A stretch of 40,247 nucleotides of DNA from the IMG/VR virus record IMGVR_UViG_3300035698_014421, positions 1 through 40,247 of that record, one strand, 5' to 3'. Below are positions 22,050 to 30,542 of this stretch, one piece after another. This DNA comes from a virus. The translations under genes and the position numbers were made by a program. The notes beneath the pieces were generated by a model that saw nothing but the letters and a program-made list of their open reading frames with translations, had not been told where the DNA came from and did no database searches. Numbering within the stretch: the first letter of the stretch is position 1; every line of letters starts with the position of its first letter.

Positions 22050-23036
22050 ATGGCAATGCTAACGTATAATCGGCCAGACATAGGCAAGTTGGCTTATGAA
22101 CACCAAGAAGTCGACATTAACCTCGTCTATAATCAAAACAGCCCGGCGATTGAAATGGAATTGCAACATGGACAATTCCGGGAATTGAACCAGAGGGCAA
22201 ACATTTTAGAACGCGATGCTGTAAGTGCGAATACCACCATCGCCAAGACTTTTTCAGTGGGGGACGCTCTGAGAAACTACAACATCACAGGGATCTCAAA
22301 TGCCTTCGAATATTGGAAAGGGGATCTCGGACAGTCAAAAGCCTATGGGAAGAAAAACGGGGCTGCAATGATCCGGCAGATGCAGAATATTATCAGTATG
22401 GGGCTGAAAAAGATCAAAGAAAAGGATTACTATTCACAAGTCACAACGAATGGTAATTTTGAAGGCGCGACGTATTACGCCAATGCCGTAACTCCGTGGA
22501 GTTCAACAGGGTTGGCAAATATGAAAGATGATGTTACTGCAGGCCGTCTTATCGTTCGGGGTCTCAATGCGATGACCATCTCAGAGACAGCCAGCATCTA
22601 CGCAGAAACCAATGCGACGTTGAATGCCAGTACTTTGGTATCTGGCCCGGATCGTGGTGCATCCGTTGACCCCAATCCAACAACAGAATTTCTGCGGAAG
22701 TATTTCGGGATGACGTATTTCAATATTGCTGCCGGAGATTTTATCGATGACAGCTCCGATCCAACCGATAATGGTTCTACCGAAATCTGGGGTGATACAG
22801 CCTTATTGCGGCGTTTTAACCCATCGGCGTCAAAATCGGAGATGATTGGCGAATGGATCAAGCATCTCTTCTCCCGGGCGGACGGGAAAGGCGAGCCTCA
22901 AGAAGGTTGGAATGTCATCGAAACCATATCCGAAGAGGAAGGCGGCGTTGGTATGAGAAAGATTGCAACATGGGATTTCTATCAATTCCTGGTGCAAGAA
23001 AAATCTTATGCATACCGGATTGACGCATTGTACTAA
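22050..23036 (+). CDS. Major capsid protein
   Basis: 328 residues. Position after protease, scaffold and decoration genes, size, and a strong AAGGAGGG ribosome site support the assignment. Sequence features: an N-terminal arm, a long helix (AAMIRQMQNIISMGLKKIKE) like the HK97-fold spine helix, and an ordered C-terminal half ending SYAYRIDALY. I cannot place it in a specific family by eye. It overlaps the next gene by one base (TAATG). Confidence 0.75.
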   Translation: MAMLTYNRPDIGKLAYEHQEVDINLVYNQNSPAIEMELQHGQFRELNQRANILERDAVSANTTIAKTFSVGDALRNYNITGISNAFEYWKGDLGQSKAYGKKNGAAMIRQMQNIISMGLKKIKEKDYYSQVTTNGNFEGATYYANAVTPWSSTGLANMKDDVTAGRLIVRGLNAMTISETASIYAETNATLNASTLVSGPDRGASVDPNPTTEFLRKYFGMTYFNIAAGDFIDDSSDPTDNGSTEIWGDTALLRRFNPSASKSEMIGEWIKHLFSRADGKGEPQEGWNVIETISEEEGGVGMRKIATWDFYQFLVQEKSYAYRIDALY

Positions 23037-23230
23037 TGGCATCTATCACCAAAACCTCATCACGGGGCCGTCGTGGTCTCGTGATGCACATGGAGTATCC
23101 AAACGGCGAAAGCCGTAAAGTGGAAGGGCGTAGCATGACAGAGGCTACGCATGAAGCAATTCAACAAGCCAAACGAGATGGACGCGACTTCCGCAAGGGC
23201 GGAGACGTGAAAATCTGGGAGAAATCATAA
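23036..23230 (+). CDS. Small basic head-region protein, 64 aa
   Basis: Basic protein with RRGLVMHMEYPNG, then EGRSMTEATHEAIQQA, then DVKIWEKS. The next gene encodes a diverged paralogue with the same layout (RGFAMRMK, MSEAVSLM, DVQEWERA). The pair is coupled by one-base stop-start overlaps behind the capsid gene. Function unknown. Confidence 0.65.
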   Translation: MASITKTSSRGRRGLVMHMEYPNGESRKVEGRSMTEATHEAIQQAKRDGRDFRKGGDVKIWEKS

Positions 23231-23412
23231 TGCAAAATAAAGTACAGGGGACAAAATCGCGTGGGTTTGCAATGCGTATGAAAGTTGCAGGCAAAGATCA
23301 TATTATCGAACCACAGTCAGGCCTCATGAGTGAGGCGGTCTCACTCATGAAAAAAAAGTGTAAAGAATTGGGCGTGAAACAGGCAGATGTACAGGAATGG
23401 GAACGAGCATAA
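23230..23412 (+). CDS. Small basic head-region protein, 60 aa, paralogue
   Basis: Paralogue of the preceding gene: a GFAMRMKVAGKDH strand region, a MSEAVSLMKKKCKELG helix and a terminal DVQEWERA. It overlaps its neighbour by one base. The tandem duplication is old, since the DNA no longer matches. Confidence 0.65.
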   Translation: MQNKVQGTKSRGFAMRMKVAGKDHIIEPQSGLMSEAVSLMKKKCKELGVKQADVQEWERA

Positions 23413-23423
23413 GGAGGAATAAA

Positions 23424-24374
23424 ATGAAACGAAATTACTTGATTGGAATTGTCGCGATCTGTGTTGTGTTGATGATTGGAGTTTTTTCACAGACTCCCAT
23501 CGCTCAGAGTACAATTGAATGGAGCGGGATTATTCCCCACATTTATACAGGCGCGACCGGGGATGAGGCGATCAATATCGCGATGGTTGCAAGTACTACC
23601 GGATTGGCAGTCTCGGAAGAATCCGCGCTGACGAATACCCTCCATGAGCTTATTGATGGGACACACACGACATCTGGGGCCCCGGCTAATGGCATCGGAT
23701 GGAAAGAGGTCTGGACACAAGAAACGACAGCCAGCCATAATGAGGATATTGGCTATATTGGTTTTCAGGTGAGCGATGTTACGCTTGATTCAGAAGATGG
23801 TGAGTTCGTAATCGGCACAATGGCAGCCGGGGCAGCGGCAGCAACTAAAGCGACAATGGGTTCCACCGGGATCTGGACTTTGACAGGCGGCGCGACGCTG
23901 GATAATGTGACAGCGAGCGACACGTTGACATTGACAGAGACCAAAATTGGGCTTGTGGGGGCGGCTACAGTCACCGGGACGGCTACCATTACCGGAGATG
24001 TTGCTGTTGATACTGATGTGTTTGCCGTAGATGTGACAAATGATGTCGTTTCAACGAATGGCTGGAATGTCTCAAATATTGTTACAACGACTGACCAGAG
24101 TTATTCGTTGTCGAGCTCTGGCAAGGCGGGAATGGTAATACAAACAGCCGGAGAAGCGGCCACATTGCATTTGATGACAGATTTGATCACGGTCCCCGGT
24201 TCAGGAGGGCATTTTTACATCAAAACCGGCGATGCTAGCGACATTGTAATTGATACGGAGGGCGCGGAAACCATTGACGGCGCGGCGACGTATACGATTA
24301 ACGGAACGTTGGAAGCTGTACATCTCGTGACTGATGGGACTGACTTTCACATCATAGGAAGCTACCTCGAATAA
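23424..24374 (+). CDS. Secreted structural protein with signal peptide, 316 aa
   Basis: The ATG at 23424 follows AAGGAGGA. Residues 1-29 form a Sec-type signal peptide: MKRN, a hydrophobic core (LIGIVAICVVLMIGVF) and a likely cleavage site near IAQS. The rest is Thr/Ala/Gly-rich and beta-repetitive (ATVTGTATITGDVAVDTDVF), like fibres or surface proteins. A secreted protein inside the head cluster is unusual. It could be a head fibre or a host-surface factor. Confidence 0.7.
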   Translation: MKRNYLIGIVAICVVLMIGVFSQTPIAQSTIEWSGIIPHIYTGATGDEAINIAMVASTTGLAVSEESALTNTLHELIDGTHTTSGAPANGIGWKEVWTQETTASHNEDIGYIGFQVSDVTLDSEDGEFVIGTMAAGAAAATKATMGSTGIWTLTGGATLDNVTASDTLTLTETKIGLVGAATVTGTATITGDVAVDTDVFAVDVTNDVVSTNGWNVSNIVTTTDQSYSLSSSGKAGMVIQTAGEAATLHLMTDLITVPGSGGHFYIKTGDASDIVIDTEGAETIDGAATYTINGTLEAVHLVTDGTDFHIIGSYLE

Positions 24375-24865
24375 TGGCAAAACCGGCGTACTCAACTCAA
24401 GCAACGATAGTCAACCAGATCTCTACTAAACGGTTGACTATCTATACTAAAAATGATGGTAGCACAATTGATGCCGCGACTGTGCAGATTGGGATTGATT
24501 ACGCTGGTGCGTATATTTACGGGCGGCTCGTCCCGGTTTTTGGAGAGACCATCGTTGATGCGTGGTTGCTCCCCGATGATGTGCCGCCCATGGTTCAAAC
24601 ACAGAGCAACGACCTTGCGATATATCGTTTCTCAGTAGTCCGGCCGGATTTGGCACCAAAGGCACCACCCAATTTCCAGGCGATGGTTGATGCGACGTTA
24701 GATCGCATTGTCGCCGGGACGATGACTATTCCGGGCGTCAATGCACCTGTGACTGATCAATTTTTGACAGAGCCGACAACTTCAGATTTTGACGTCGACG
24801 CTGATCCGGCTGATGCGAGTGTCCGGCCGACATGGATACTACCAGACCCGAGAGACGCAAATTAA
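24374..24865 (+). CDS. Head-tail connector (DUF1320/Mu gp36-like)
   Basis: 163 residues. The start overlaps the previous stop. The helical N-terminus and the segment YIYGRLVPVFGETIVDAWLLP are followed by NDLAIYRF, a layout like the DUF1320/gp36 connector proteins that follow the capsid gene in Mu-like heads. The C-terminal tail is acidic with PTWILPDP. Assignment rests on moderate similarity and position. Confidence 0.55.
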   Translation: MAKPAYSTQATIVNQISTKRLTIYTKNDGSTIDAATVQIGIDYAGAYIYGRLVPVFGETIVDAWLLPDDVPPMVQTQSNDLAIYRFSVVRPDLAPKAPPNFQAMVDATLDRIVAGTMTIPGVNAPVTDQFLTEPTTSDFDVDADPADASVRPTWILPDPRDAN

Positions 24866-25326
24866 TGGCAGATATTGCGCGGGCACTTTTGGCGGCAGTT
24901 AATGTAATTTTGGCCACAGAGACGGCCACAGGCGGCACGTTGGAAGATATTGATTCTTATTACGTGGAGTACACGGAATCCGATGAACCACCAGAGATAG
25001 GCAACGCGGTATCTGTGTTGATGGTTGATATTTTACCGATACCTGGGGAAAGAATCACATGCAACTCAGGATGGATTCAAAAACAGTACCCAATCCGATT
25101 TAGCCTTTGGGTTGAAAATGCCGGGGATACTGAAAACCAAGATTCTGCAACATTGATCGATTTGATGGAAGATCTGTTTTTTAACAACAATTTGGGGTTG
25201 TCACAATCCGTTGCCGCCCCTCAGAAAAGCTACACAACCCCTGCCGCCCCTTCTTTTGCAGTTCCGGTTTTCGGTGGCGCGTCGTTGGAAATTATTCACA
25301 CGAACATCGATATTCGATGCGATTAA
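24865..25326 (+). CDS. Tail terminator/completion protein (putative), 153 aa
   Basis: A helix at the start (IARALLAAVNVILATE), then strands including QKQYPIRFSLWVEN and a final IIHTNIDIRC, resemble small head-tail joining proteins with an alpha/beta fold. Its place between the connector and the tail tube supports this. It starts from TAATG overlap. A specific family is not claimed. Confidence 0.5.
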   Translation: MADIARALLAAVNVILATETATGGTLEDIDSYYVEYTESDEPPEIGNAVSVLMVDILPIPGERITCNSGWIQKQYPIRFSLWVENAGDTENQDSATLIDLMEDLFFNNNLGLSQSVAAPQKSYTTPAAPSFAVPVFGGASLEIIHTNIDIRCD

Positions 25327-25338
25327 GGAGGCTATCAA

Positions 25339-26148
25339 ATGTCAGAAATTCCAGCAGCATTTCAAGACACTGTGCAAAGTTTTGCACGAGAAACAACGTT
25401 TGGAACTCCGGCCACTGAACTTGCAGCCGGTGCTATCCCCATTTCAGTCGATGGGAACGAATTCAATCTTGAGAGGGAATCCGTTGTCAACCCATTAATT
25501 ACCGGTTCACTCACAAAAAAAAGCCCTGTGCCGGGGATGTATTCCGAGGACATAGGGCCGACCTCGAACACGATTTTAGTTGGGCAGGGAACATTGGCTG
25601 AACCGGCATGGTCAATATTGATGGAGTCTCTCTTCGGAATTCAAAATGAGGATACGGATGGCGTTTGCGATGCCCTCTGTACCACCGATGTCATCCAGGT
25701 CAAAAGCGGGGGCGGCGATTTGACTCCGGGGTCACAGATTTATTTTCCGACACAAGGGGAGGTACGTGCCGTCGTGTTAGAAGCGGGCGGAGAGATACAG
25801 CTTGACGTCCCGCTTTCCAGCACACCGGCAGACGATGACACATTTTTGGCCGGGATAGATTGGATGCTTTCGAGCACTCTACACCCAGGGTTCACATCAT
25901 TTACGCATTTTCAAGGCCCGAAGCGGCTTGAATACTCTGGTGTGCTTGCTACCGCCCTGAATATGGTCATGGCAGTAGGTCAGATCGTCCCGATGACATT
26001 TATCAACAAGGGAATCAACGCGCCAGTGTCGGATTATGCCGCCGAAGGTGTGACGCCGGTTTACGATGATACCACTAAACCGATGATGTGCCTCGGCGTG
26101 ACGGGTTTCGCCCGTTTTACCGGGGTGGCTTCCGGGACACCGACATAG
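25339..26148 (+). CDS. Tail tube protein, N-terminal part up to an in-frame amber
   Basis: 269 residues behind AAGGAGG. It has the length and beta-rich style of a tail tube protein with inserted domains (SFARETTFGTPATELAAG at the start). The reading frame meets TAG at 26146-26148, yet coding character continues in the same frame for 159 codons and then, after a -1 shift, to 26729. TAG is used as a normal stop in other genes here, for example at 4758 and 9064, so general recoding is unlikely. Either programmed read-through and a shift, a decayed gene or sequence errors explain it. Confidence 0.7.
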   Translation: MSEIPAAFQDTVQSFARETTFGTPATELAAGAIPISVDGNEFNLERESVVNPLITGSLTKKSPVPGMYSEDIGPTSNTILVGQGTLAEPAWSILMESLFGIQNEDTDGVCDALCTTDVIQVKSGGGDLTPGSQIYFPTQGEVRAVVLEAGGEIQLDVPLSSTPADDDTFLAGIDWMLSSTLHPGFTSFTHFQGPKRLEYSGVLATALNMVMAVGQIVPMTFINKGINAPVSDYAAEGVTPVYDDTTKPMMCLGVTGFARFTGVASGTPT

Positions 26149-26181
26149 ATAGAAACCATTCTGACCACCCCCGCGTATGAG

Positions 26182-26625
26182 GTGGCGATTGGTGACAAGA
26201 TTCAGATTGACGTTGGCTCCTCTGTTTTTGAAACAGTCGCCATTACGGGTGTTACGGGGAATGCTGGCTCAAATATTACATTGGACCATGCTTCGGTTTC
26301 TGTGGCCGCATCGGCCAGTGATACTGTATACATTCTCCGGACAAATTGCAATGCGAACCTCGGCGATTCAATGGAATTGGCGATTGAGCTTCCGGACGAA
26401 ACGCTGAAGTGTATCTTCGCTAGTTCTGGATATGCAGGCCGCAAAAAGTTGGAGCGAACCGTAACATTCACGCCGACGCCGTATTTTCTGTCATGGCAAG
26501 ATCTGAATCTTCGAGATGGCGCAATCGGGAGCTCTCTACAGATCGTATTCTCGGATTCGGTGTTTGGTGGCAGTACATTGTTTGCCTGTACATCCGGAAT
26601 AAGGTCAATACGGAATTTTCGCTGA
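26182..26625 (+). CDS. Tail tube protein, middle part downstream of the amber
   Basis: Same frame as 25339-26148. The frame is open from 26149 (IETILTTPAYEVAIGDKIQI), and its sequence joins smoothly to the residues before the TAG. It includes an inserted beta domain (FETVAITGVTGNAGSNI) and a tube-like stretch (KKLERTVTFTPTPYFLSW). The GTG at 26182 has GAGG next to it, but a separate start is less convincing than a continued protein. It ends at TGA 26623-26625 with a frame-wrong tail. Confidence 0.5.
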   Translation: MAIGDKIQIDVGSSVFETVAITGVTGNAGSNITLDHASVSVAASASDTVYILRTNCNANLGDSMELAIELPDETLKCIFASSGYAGRKKLERTVTFTPTPYFLSWQDLNLRDGAIGSSLQIVFSDSVFGGSTLFACTSGIRSIRNFR

Positions 26626-26729
26626 CGACAGACGCGCTTATGCGTACAGGCGTCACGATGCAAGCAGTCAAAGATGCCGTTATGGGTAATGACCATGAAG
26701 TAGTTATCTCATCATTTCAAACAGCATAA
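26576..26729 (+). pseudogene. Tail tube protein, C-terminal end in the -1 frame
   Basis: The -1 frame reads CLYIRNKVNTEFSLTTDALM, then RTGVTMQAVKDAV and HEVVISSFQTA, the kind of ending expected of tube proteins. No good start codon or ribosome site precedes it, and no canonical slippery heptamer is seen between 26521 and 26625. The shift is probably an indel or an unusual recoding site. Confidence 0.5.
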
Positions 26730-26739
26730 AAGGAGCAAT

Positions 26740-27165
26740 ATGGCACTTTTTAACGCAGAAAATCTTATGTCGCCAGAAGATGATGAGCATGAATTCATTT
26801 TGGAAGGGTTCAAGGATCAGGGCGTATCAGTCCCCCTGCTTCTCGTCATCGCAGTGTCCGGAGAAATCCGAGAGATCGCGAAAAAGGCACGGAAGAAGTA
26901 CAATAACGCCAGATACATTACACGCGGGGACCGTACCGAAACTAAACCGATGGTTGACCCGTATCAATATTGTGTGATGATTTTGCAAAAAGCATACATA
27001 TCAAGTTCAGGAGATGTATTTGACACGCATAATAAGGATGTGTTATTTGCACTCCTGCGGCGCTTCCCGGCATTCGCGAAACTTACAGCCGAAAAGCTGT
27101 ATGATTTTTTTCAGTCCGGAGAAAATTTTAAGGCGCAAGAAGATGAGGAAGATGAAAAAAACTAA
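26740..27165 (+). CDS. Tail assembly chaperone, short form (gpG-like)
   Basis: 141 residues behind AAAAGGAG. It lies between tail tube and tape measure, where lambda-like phages keep the G/GT chaperone pair. The protein is helical with an acidic end (FKAQEDEEDEKN). The last codons GAA AAA AAC TAA contain the slippery heptamer A AAA AAC, so a fraction of ribosomes should shift to -1 and extend the protein. The short form coats the tape measure protein during tail assembly and is not in the virion. Confidence 0.85.
   Translation: MALFNAENLMSPEDDEHEFILEGFKDQGVSVPLLLVIAVSGEIREIAKKARKKYNNARYITRGDRTETKPMVDPYQYCVMILQKAYISSSGDVFDTHNKDVLFALLRRFPAFAKLTAEKLYDFFQSGENFKAQEDEEDEKN
27156..27162 (+). promoter_or_regulatory. 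Slippery heptamer for -1 frameshifting
   Basis: A AAA AAC in phase with the zero frame, directly before TAA (27163-27165). This is the classic X XXY YYZ type. The -1 frame continues at CTA 27162 and is open to 27539. Confidence 0.85.
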
Positions 27166-27539
27166 AAAGGTTTGTGGCGTGGGACCAACAAGGGCGGAGT
27201 GAAATTTGCTCTGAGTGCAAAGAATTTGCCATAAAAAACGAGCCGAACGCAATCAAACGGGCTGCCCTAATGGGGCCTGTTTCTTGCGATAAGCATGGCG
27301 ACCCGCGTTTCCTTACTCCATGCCAAGCGGCATGGATAGAACTGTATAGCGTTGTCGCGCCATACTCCACGTCACAAACCACCCTCGATCACATCTTAAT
27401 TAGTAAGATTTGCGAAGCTCATGACATACCGTTCCTGTATGCTTTCGAGCGATTAACTACGATACACGAGATGGTTTCTAAATATGCCGACAAAGGGGTT
27501 TACAAATGCCAGGAAGGACATGCAGGCGCGGGCGCGTGA
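27162..27539 (+). CDS. Tail assembly chaperone, frameshift extension (gpT-like)
   Basis: This part is read after the -1 shift, adding 125 residues to the short form for a product of about 266. It has Cys pairs (CSECKEF and SCDKHGD) and a helical rest. A GTG at 27174 could in principle start it alone, but it has no proper ribosome site. In lambda the T part links the chaperone to the tail tube. The end overlaps the next gene by 56 bases. Confidence 0.75.
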   Translation, partial: LKRFVAWDQQGRSEICSECKEFAIKNEPNAIKRAALMGPVSCDKHGDPRFLTPCQAAWIELYSVVAPYSTSQTTLDHILISKICEAHDIPFLYAFERLTTIHEMVSKYADKGVYKCQEGHAGAGA

Positions 27540-27891
27540 GTTTTCCGCGCAAGATCCGAAGCTCTACAATAAGGTAGGTGTACTGGCATCTACCAGCATT
27601 TCAAAAAATGTTGACGATGGTGGGCGGGCCCCGAAGTGGCAGAAGCGGACCATGACGTATGAATGGCCGATTGAAAACAAGACAGGCCGGATGCGTACCA
27701 GGGCGGAAACTTCCGCCCTGACTTGGGACCATAACGGACATATCCACAGTGATCGTATTTTTGGGCCTGAATACGGTATCTTTCAACAGTACGGCACAAG
27801 CAAGCTTCCTGTCAGGGCATACGTTAAGTTTCTACCAAAAGAGATTTTGGCAATGATGAAGATATTTCGCAATGCGTTTTTGAGGGGATAA
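27484..27891 (+). CDS. Virion morphogenesis/tail completion protein (Mu gpG-like)
   Basis: 135 residues. NVDDGGRAPKWQKRT, a central TSALTWD and the end YGIFQQYGTSKLPVRAYVKF resemble the Mu virion morphogenesis family (PF05069), with its GxxxHQxG-like and PARP-like elements replaced by FQQYGT and LPVRAY. It probably helps finish or join the tail. It overlaps the frameshift product upstream and the tape measure gene downstream (TAATG). Confidence 0.7.
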   Translation: MPTKGFTNARKDMQARAREFSAQDPKLYNKVGVLASTSISKNVDDGGRAPKWQKRTMTYEWPIENKTGRMRTRAETSALTWDHNGHIHSDRIFGPEYGIFQQYGTSKLPVRAYVKFLPKEILAMMKIFRNAFLRG

Positions 27892-30542
27892 TGGCGACAA
27901 CAACCGACACCCTAATTTTTGAACTTGTCTGGAAAGATAAGCAAGGCGTTAAAGGTGCGTCTGCCTGGGATAAGCGGCTTGACAAACTCAAAAAAAACTT
28001 CGAGAGTTTTGAGAAAATCGGGGCAACTGCCTTTAGTGCAATTGCGAAAGTGGGGGTAGCTGCATTTAAAACCCTTGCTGCCGCTGGCGAGAAATCTCTG
28101 AAATTCCTGAGTGATGCGTTTGTTGATACCGTCAATGAGGCGCGAAAATTTGAAGATGCGTTAATCGTCGCACGTCGGACAATGAGTCTTTCGGCTAAAG
28201 AAACCGCTAATTTCGGACGTGAAATTCTACGACTTGGTACCGAATTGGGCGGCGTGGCGGCTGATAAAATAGCTGAGATCGTAGGTATCGCCGGAACTTT
28301 AGGAATTCGTGGCGTTGAAAATGTAAAAGCTTTTAGCGATGCCATTGTGAAAATCGGAGTCGCCACCGACATCGCGATGACACAGGCAGCTTCAAAGATT
28401 CCGGCAATCCTCATACTTTACAAAACTGCGACATCTGATATGGGAACGGCGACAAAGGATCTTGGAAACCGGATCAATATCCTGGGAAACAATATGAACG
28501 CCACCCATAATCAGATTCTAAAGGTTGCTTCTGCATGGGCGGGCACGGCGGCAACGGCGAACTTCACAAAAAATCAATTCCTTGCGCTGTCAGCGGGGAT
28601 GGCAACGGTTGAAAAGAGGTTTGGCACGGTTGGCTCTGGGATGGCACAAATCATCCAAAAGATGTCAACCGACTATAGTAAATTTGCAGAAATCCTCGAC
28701 ATAGATTCCCAGAGACTCCGTAAAAGCATTGAAGATAACCCGCTTGAAGCGTTCAAAATGATAGTCGAACGCCTCAAAGAGATCGGCGATGCTGAAGGCC
28801 CGATTGCACTAAATCAAGCACTGTCAGACATGGGTTTACGCGGCGTACGAGCGAACGAACTCTTAAAGAAAATGTCGCTTGCCATTGGGGAAGTTGACAA
28901 GGCAATGTTGCTTCTGAACGATGATATGGCCGTCAATGAATCCCTTGATAAAGAATTTGCCATTGCAATGGGGACGTTGACGAAGCAATGGGAAACCTTT
29001 GGAAACACCATCGACAATTCTCAAAAGCTCCTCGGCGGGCCTATCCTTACAGCACTTACATCCGTGTTGCAAGAAGGAATCAACCCCATTATGAAGGGGA
29101 TGTTTGCATGGTTGGATTCGAGCGAACTTGTCAACGCTCTTCTCCCCCGCATGGCCGAAAATGCGCGGCTGCTCTTCATGAACATGCTGACTCAGGCTAC
29201 CGCGTTTTTAGAGGGGTTTGACTTCAATACTTTTTTCAACGACATGCACGATCGGTTTCTGGAATTTACTGAATTTTTGCAGGGCATTGACCTGTCAGAA
29301 GTTTTTGTAAGCATCAAACAAGCAGCAGGGGAGTTCTTTGAAACGCTCAAAGAACTTAACACATGGTTTCAGGGTGTAGATTGGGTTTCTGTATGGGAAG
29401 GAGTCAAAATCGCGGTTGAAGCAGCGTTAAAGACTTTTGAATTCCTTGCTGATACCGTCAAAACGCTAAAGGGTGGCTATGATAGCTTAATGGAGGCAAT
29501 GCAAAACTCTGAAGCCACAAAAGCGTTTTTCGATGCGTTTATCGAGATTGGCGAGGCTATTACACAGGTAGGCGATGCAATAAACGCCACCATCGAAGGT
29601 TTTGGTACGCTGAAAGACGCTGTGTTCGGAGCGAAGGAACTCAACAAGGATTTTATGCAAGGAATCTCAGCGGATGCTCCTGACGCGCTTGAAAAAATGC
29701 TTGCCCTGCAAAAAAGAATGGAGGGAATAGCAGCGGCCACGAAAGAAGCGGATAACGAGATGGTCGGTAATTCTCTTCTTCCGGACACGATCACAATGGG
29801 AGCCGAAGCCGTGGGCGCGATGGATAAGTTAGGCGCATCGGTAGGGGATCTTACTCCCATAATTAAGTTGGTGGATACCGTCAATGGGCAGACATTTGAG
29901 AAAATGAAGCAAACAGTTAACGGGGTGGAAGTTTCTGTGCGTAAAGGAACGTCAGCAATCGGAGAGCAGGCAGTTGCGGTGTCAGAACTCAATGCAATGC
30001 TCGTGCAGACGGCGCAGTCATACAAAAGCACCACAGGTGAAATGAACGGGATGGCTGCCGCTGTTGGGAATCTCTCATCAGCCGTCGATTTAGCAGCAAT
30101 GGAAGAGAACCAGAGAAACCTAAACCGAGCTAATAAGATAAAAAACATGAAAGGCGGTGGAACAAATATCATCGGGGAGGATCAAGCCTTTCTGGATACA
30201 GCCAATAGCCAGCAGGCTAAAGAGTCGATGGATGCTGTCAACAAAGCATTAGAGGGCGCAAAGCAGACAGCCCAATTGTTTAAGCCGGCGGCTGCCGCCG
30301 CCGCCGGCCGCAGACCGCCCCCGCCCCAAAGACAACAACCGGGCCGCACACCGACACGCAGCACGCAGTCAACACTCGGGAACTCATCACAAAACGGGTT
30401 GACGAGTCAGCCATCACCCGGAGGACAAACGACTAATATTGTATTGAGCAGCAACATGCTGATAACTGATAATAGCTCAAGTCAACGCGTGGTGCGGGAA
30501 GTCACACGGGCACAAAGCAAACTCACAGCGAGGTCTGTCTAA
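27891..30542 (+). CDS. Tail tape measure protein (TP901 type)
   Basis: 883 residues, the second-longest gene. Residues about 60-340 match the TP901 core (RQMSL-like helices, QFLALSAGMATVEKRFGTVG, NPLEAFKMIVERLKEIGD, MGLRGVRANELLKKMS). The middle has long helices; the end is low-complexity (AAAAAGRRPPPPQRQQPG). Tape measure proteins set tail length and pass into the host envelope at infection. Using the usual relation of length to residues, the tail should be medium-long. The gene is followed directly by the next start. Confidence 0.92.
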   Translation: MATTTDTLIFELVWKDKQGVKGASAWDKRLDKLKKNFESFEKIGATAFSAIAKVGVAAFKTLAAAGEKSLKFLSDAFVDTVNEARKFEDALIVARRTMSLSAKETANFGREILRLGTELGGVAADKIAEIVGIAGTLGIRGVENVKAFSDAIVKIGVATDIAMTQAASKIPAILILYKTATSDMGTATKDLGNRINILGNNMNATHNQILKVASAWAGTAATANFTKNQFLALSAGMATVEKRFGTVGSGMAQIIQKMSTDYSKFAEILDIDSQRLRKSIEDNPLEAFKMIVERLKEIGDAEGPIALNQALSDMGLRGVRANELLKKMSLAIGEVDKAMLLLNDDMAVNESLDKEFAIAMGTLTKQWETFGNTIDNSQKLLGGPILTALTSVLQEGINPIMKGMFAWLDSSELVNALLPRMAENARLLFMNMLTQATAFLEGFDFNTFFNDMHDRFLEFTEFLQGIDLSEVFVSIKQAAGEFFETLKELNTWFQGVDWVSVWEGVKIAVEAALKTFEFLADTVKTLKGGYDSLMEAMQNSEATKAFFDAFIEIGEAITQVGDAINATIEGFGTLKDAVFGAKELNKDFMQGISADAPDALEKMLALQKRMEGIAAATKEADNEMVGNSLLPDTITMGAEAVGAMDKLGASVGDLTPIIKLVDTVNGQTFEKMKQTVNGVEVSVRKGTSAIGEQAVAVSELNAMLVQTAQSYKSTTGEMNGMAAAVGNLSSAVDLAAMEENQRNLNRANKIKNMKGGGTNIIGEDQAFLDTANSQQAKESMDAVNKALEGAKQTAQLFKPAAAAAAGRRPPPPQRQQPGRTPTRSTQSTLGNSSQNGLTSQPSPGGQTTNIVLSSNMLITDNSSSQRVVREVTRAQSKLTARSV

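Noticed and set aside
26146-26148. Genome-wide recoding of TAG as an amino acid
   Set aside because: TAG ends several genes at natural positions (for example 4758, 9064, 16628, 20068, 35671, 39474), so TAG acts as a stop.
27824-28414. Long antisense ORF opposite the tape measure gene (and another at 29477-30172)
   Set aside because: They are shadows of the codon pattern of the tape measure gene, without start signals.
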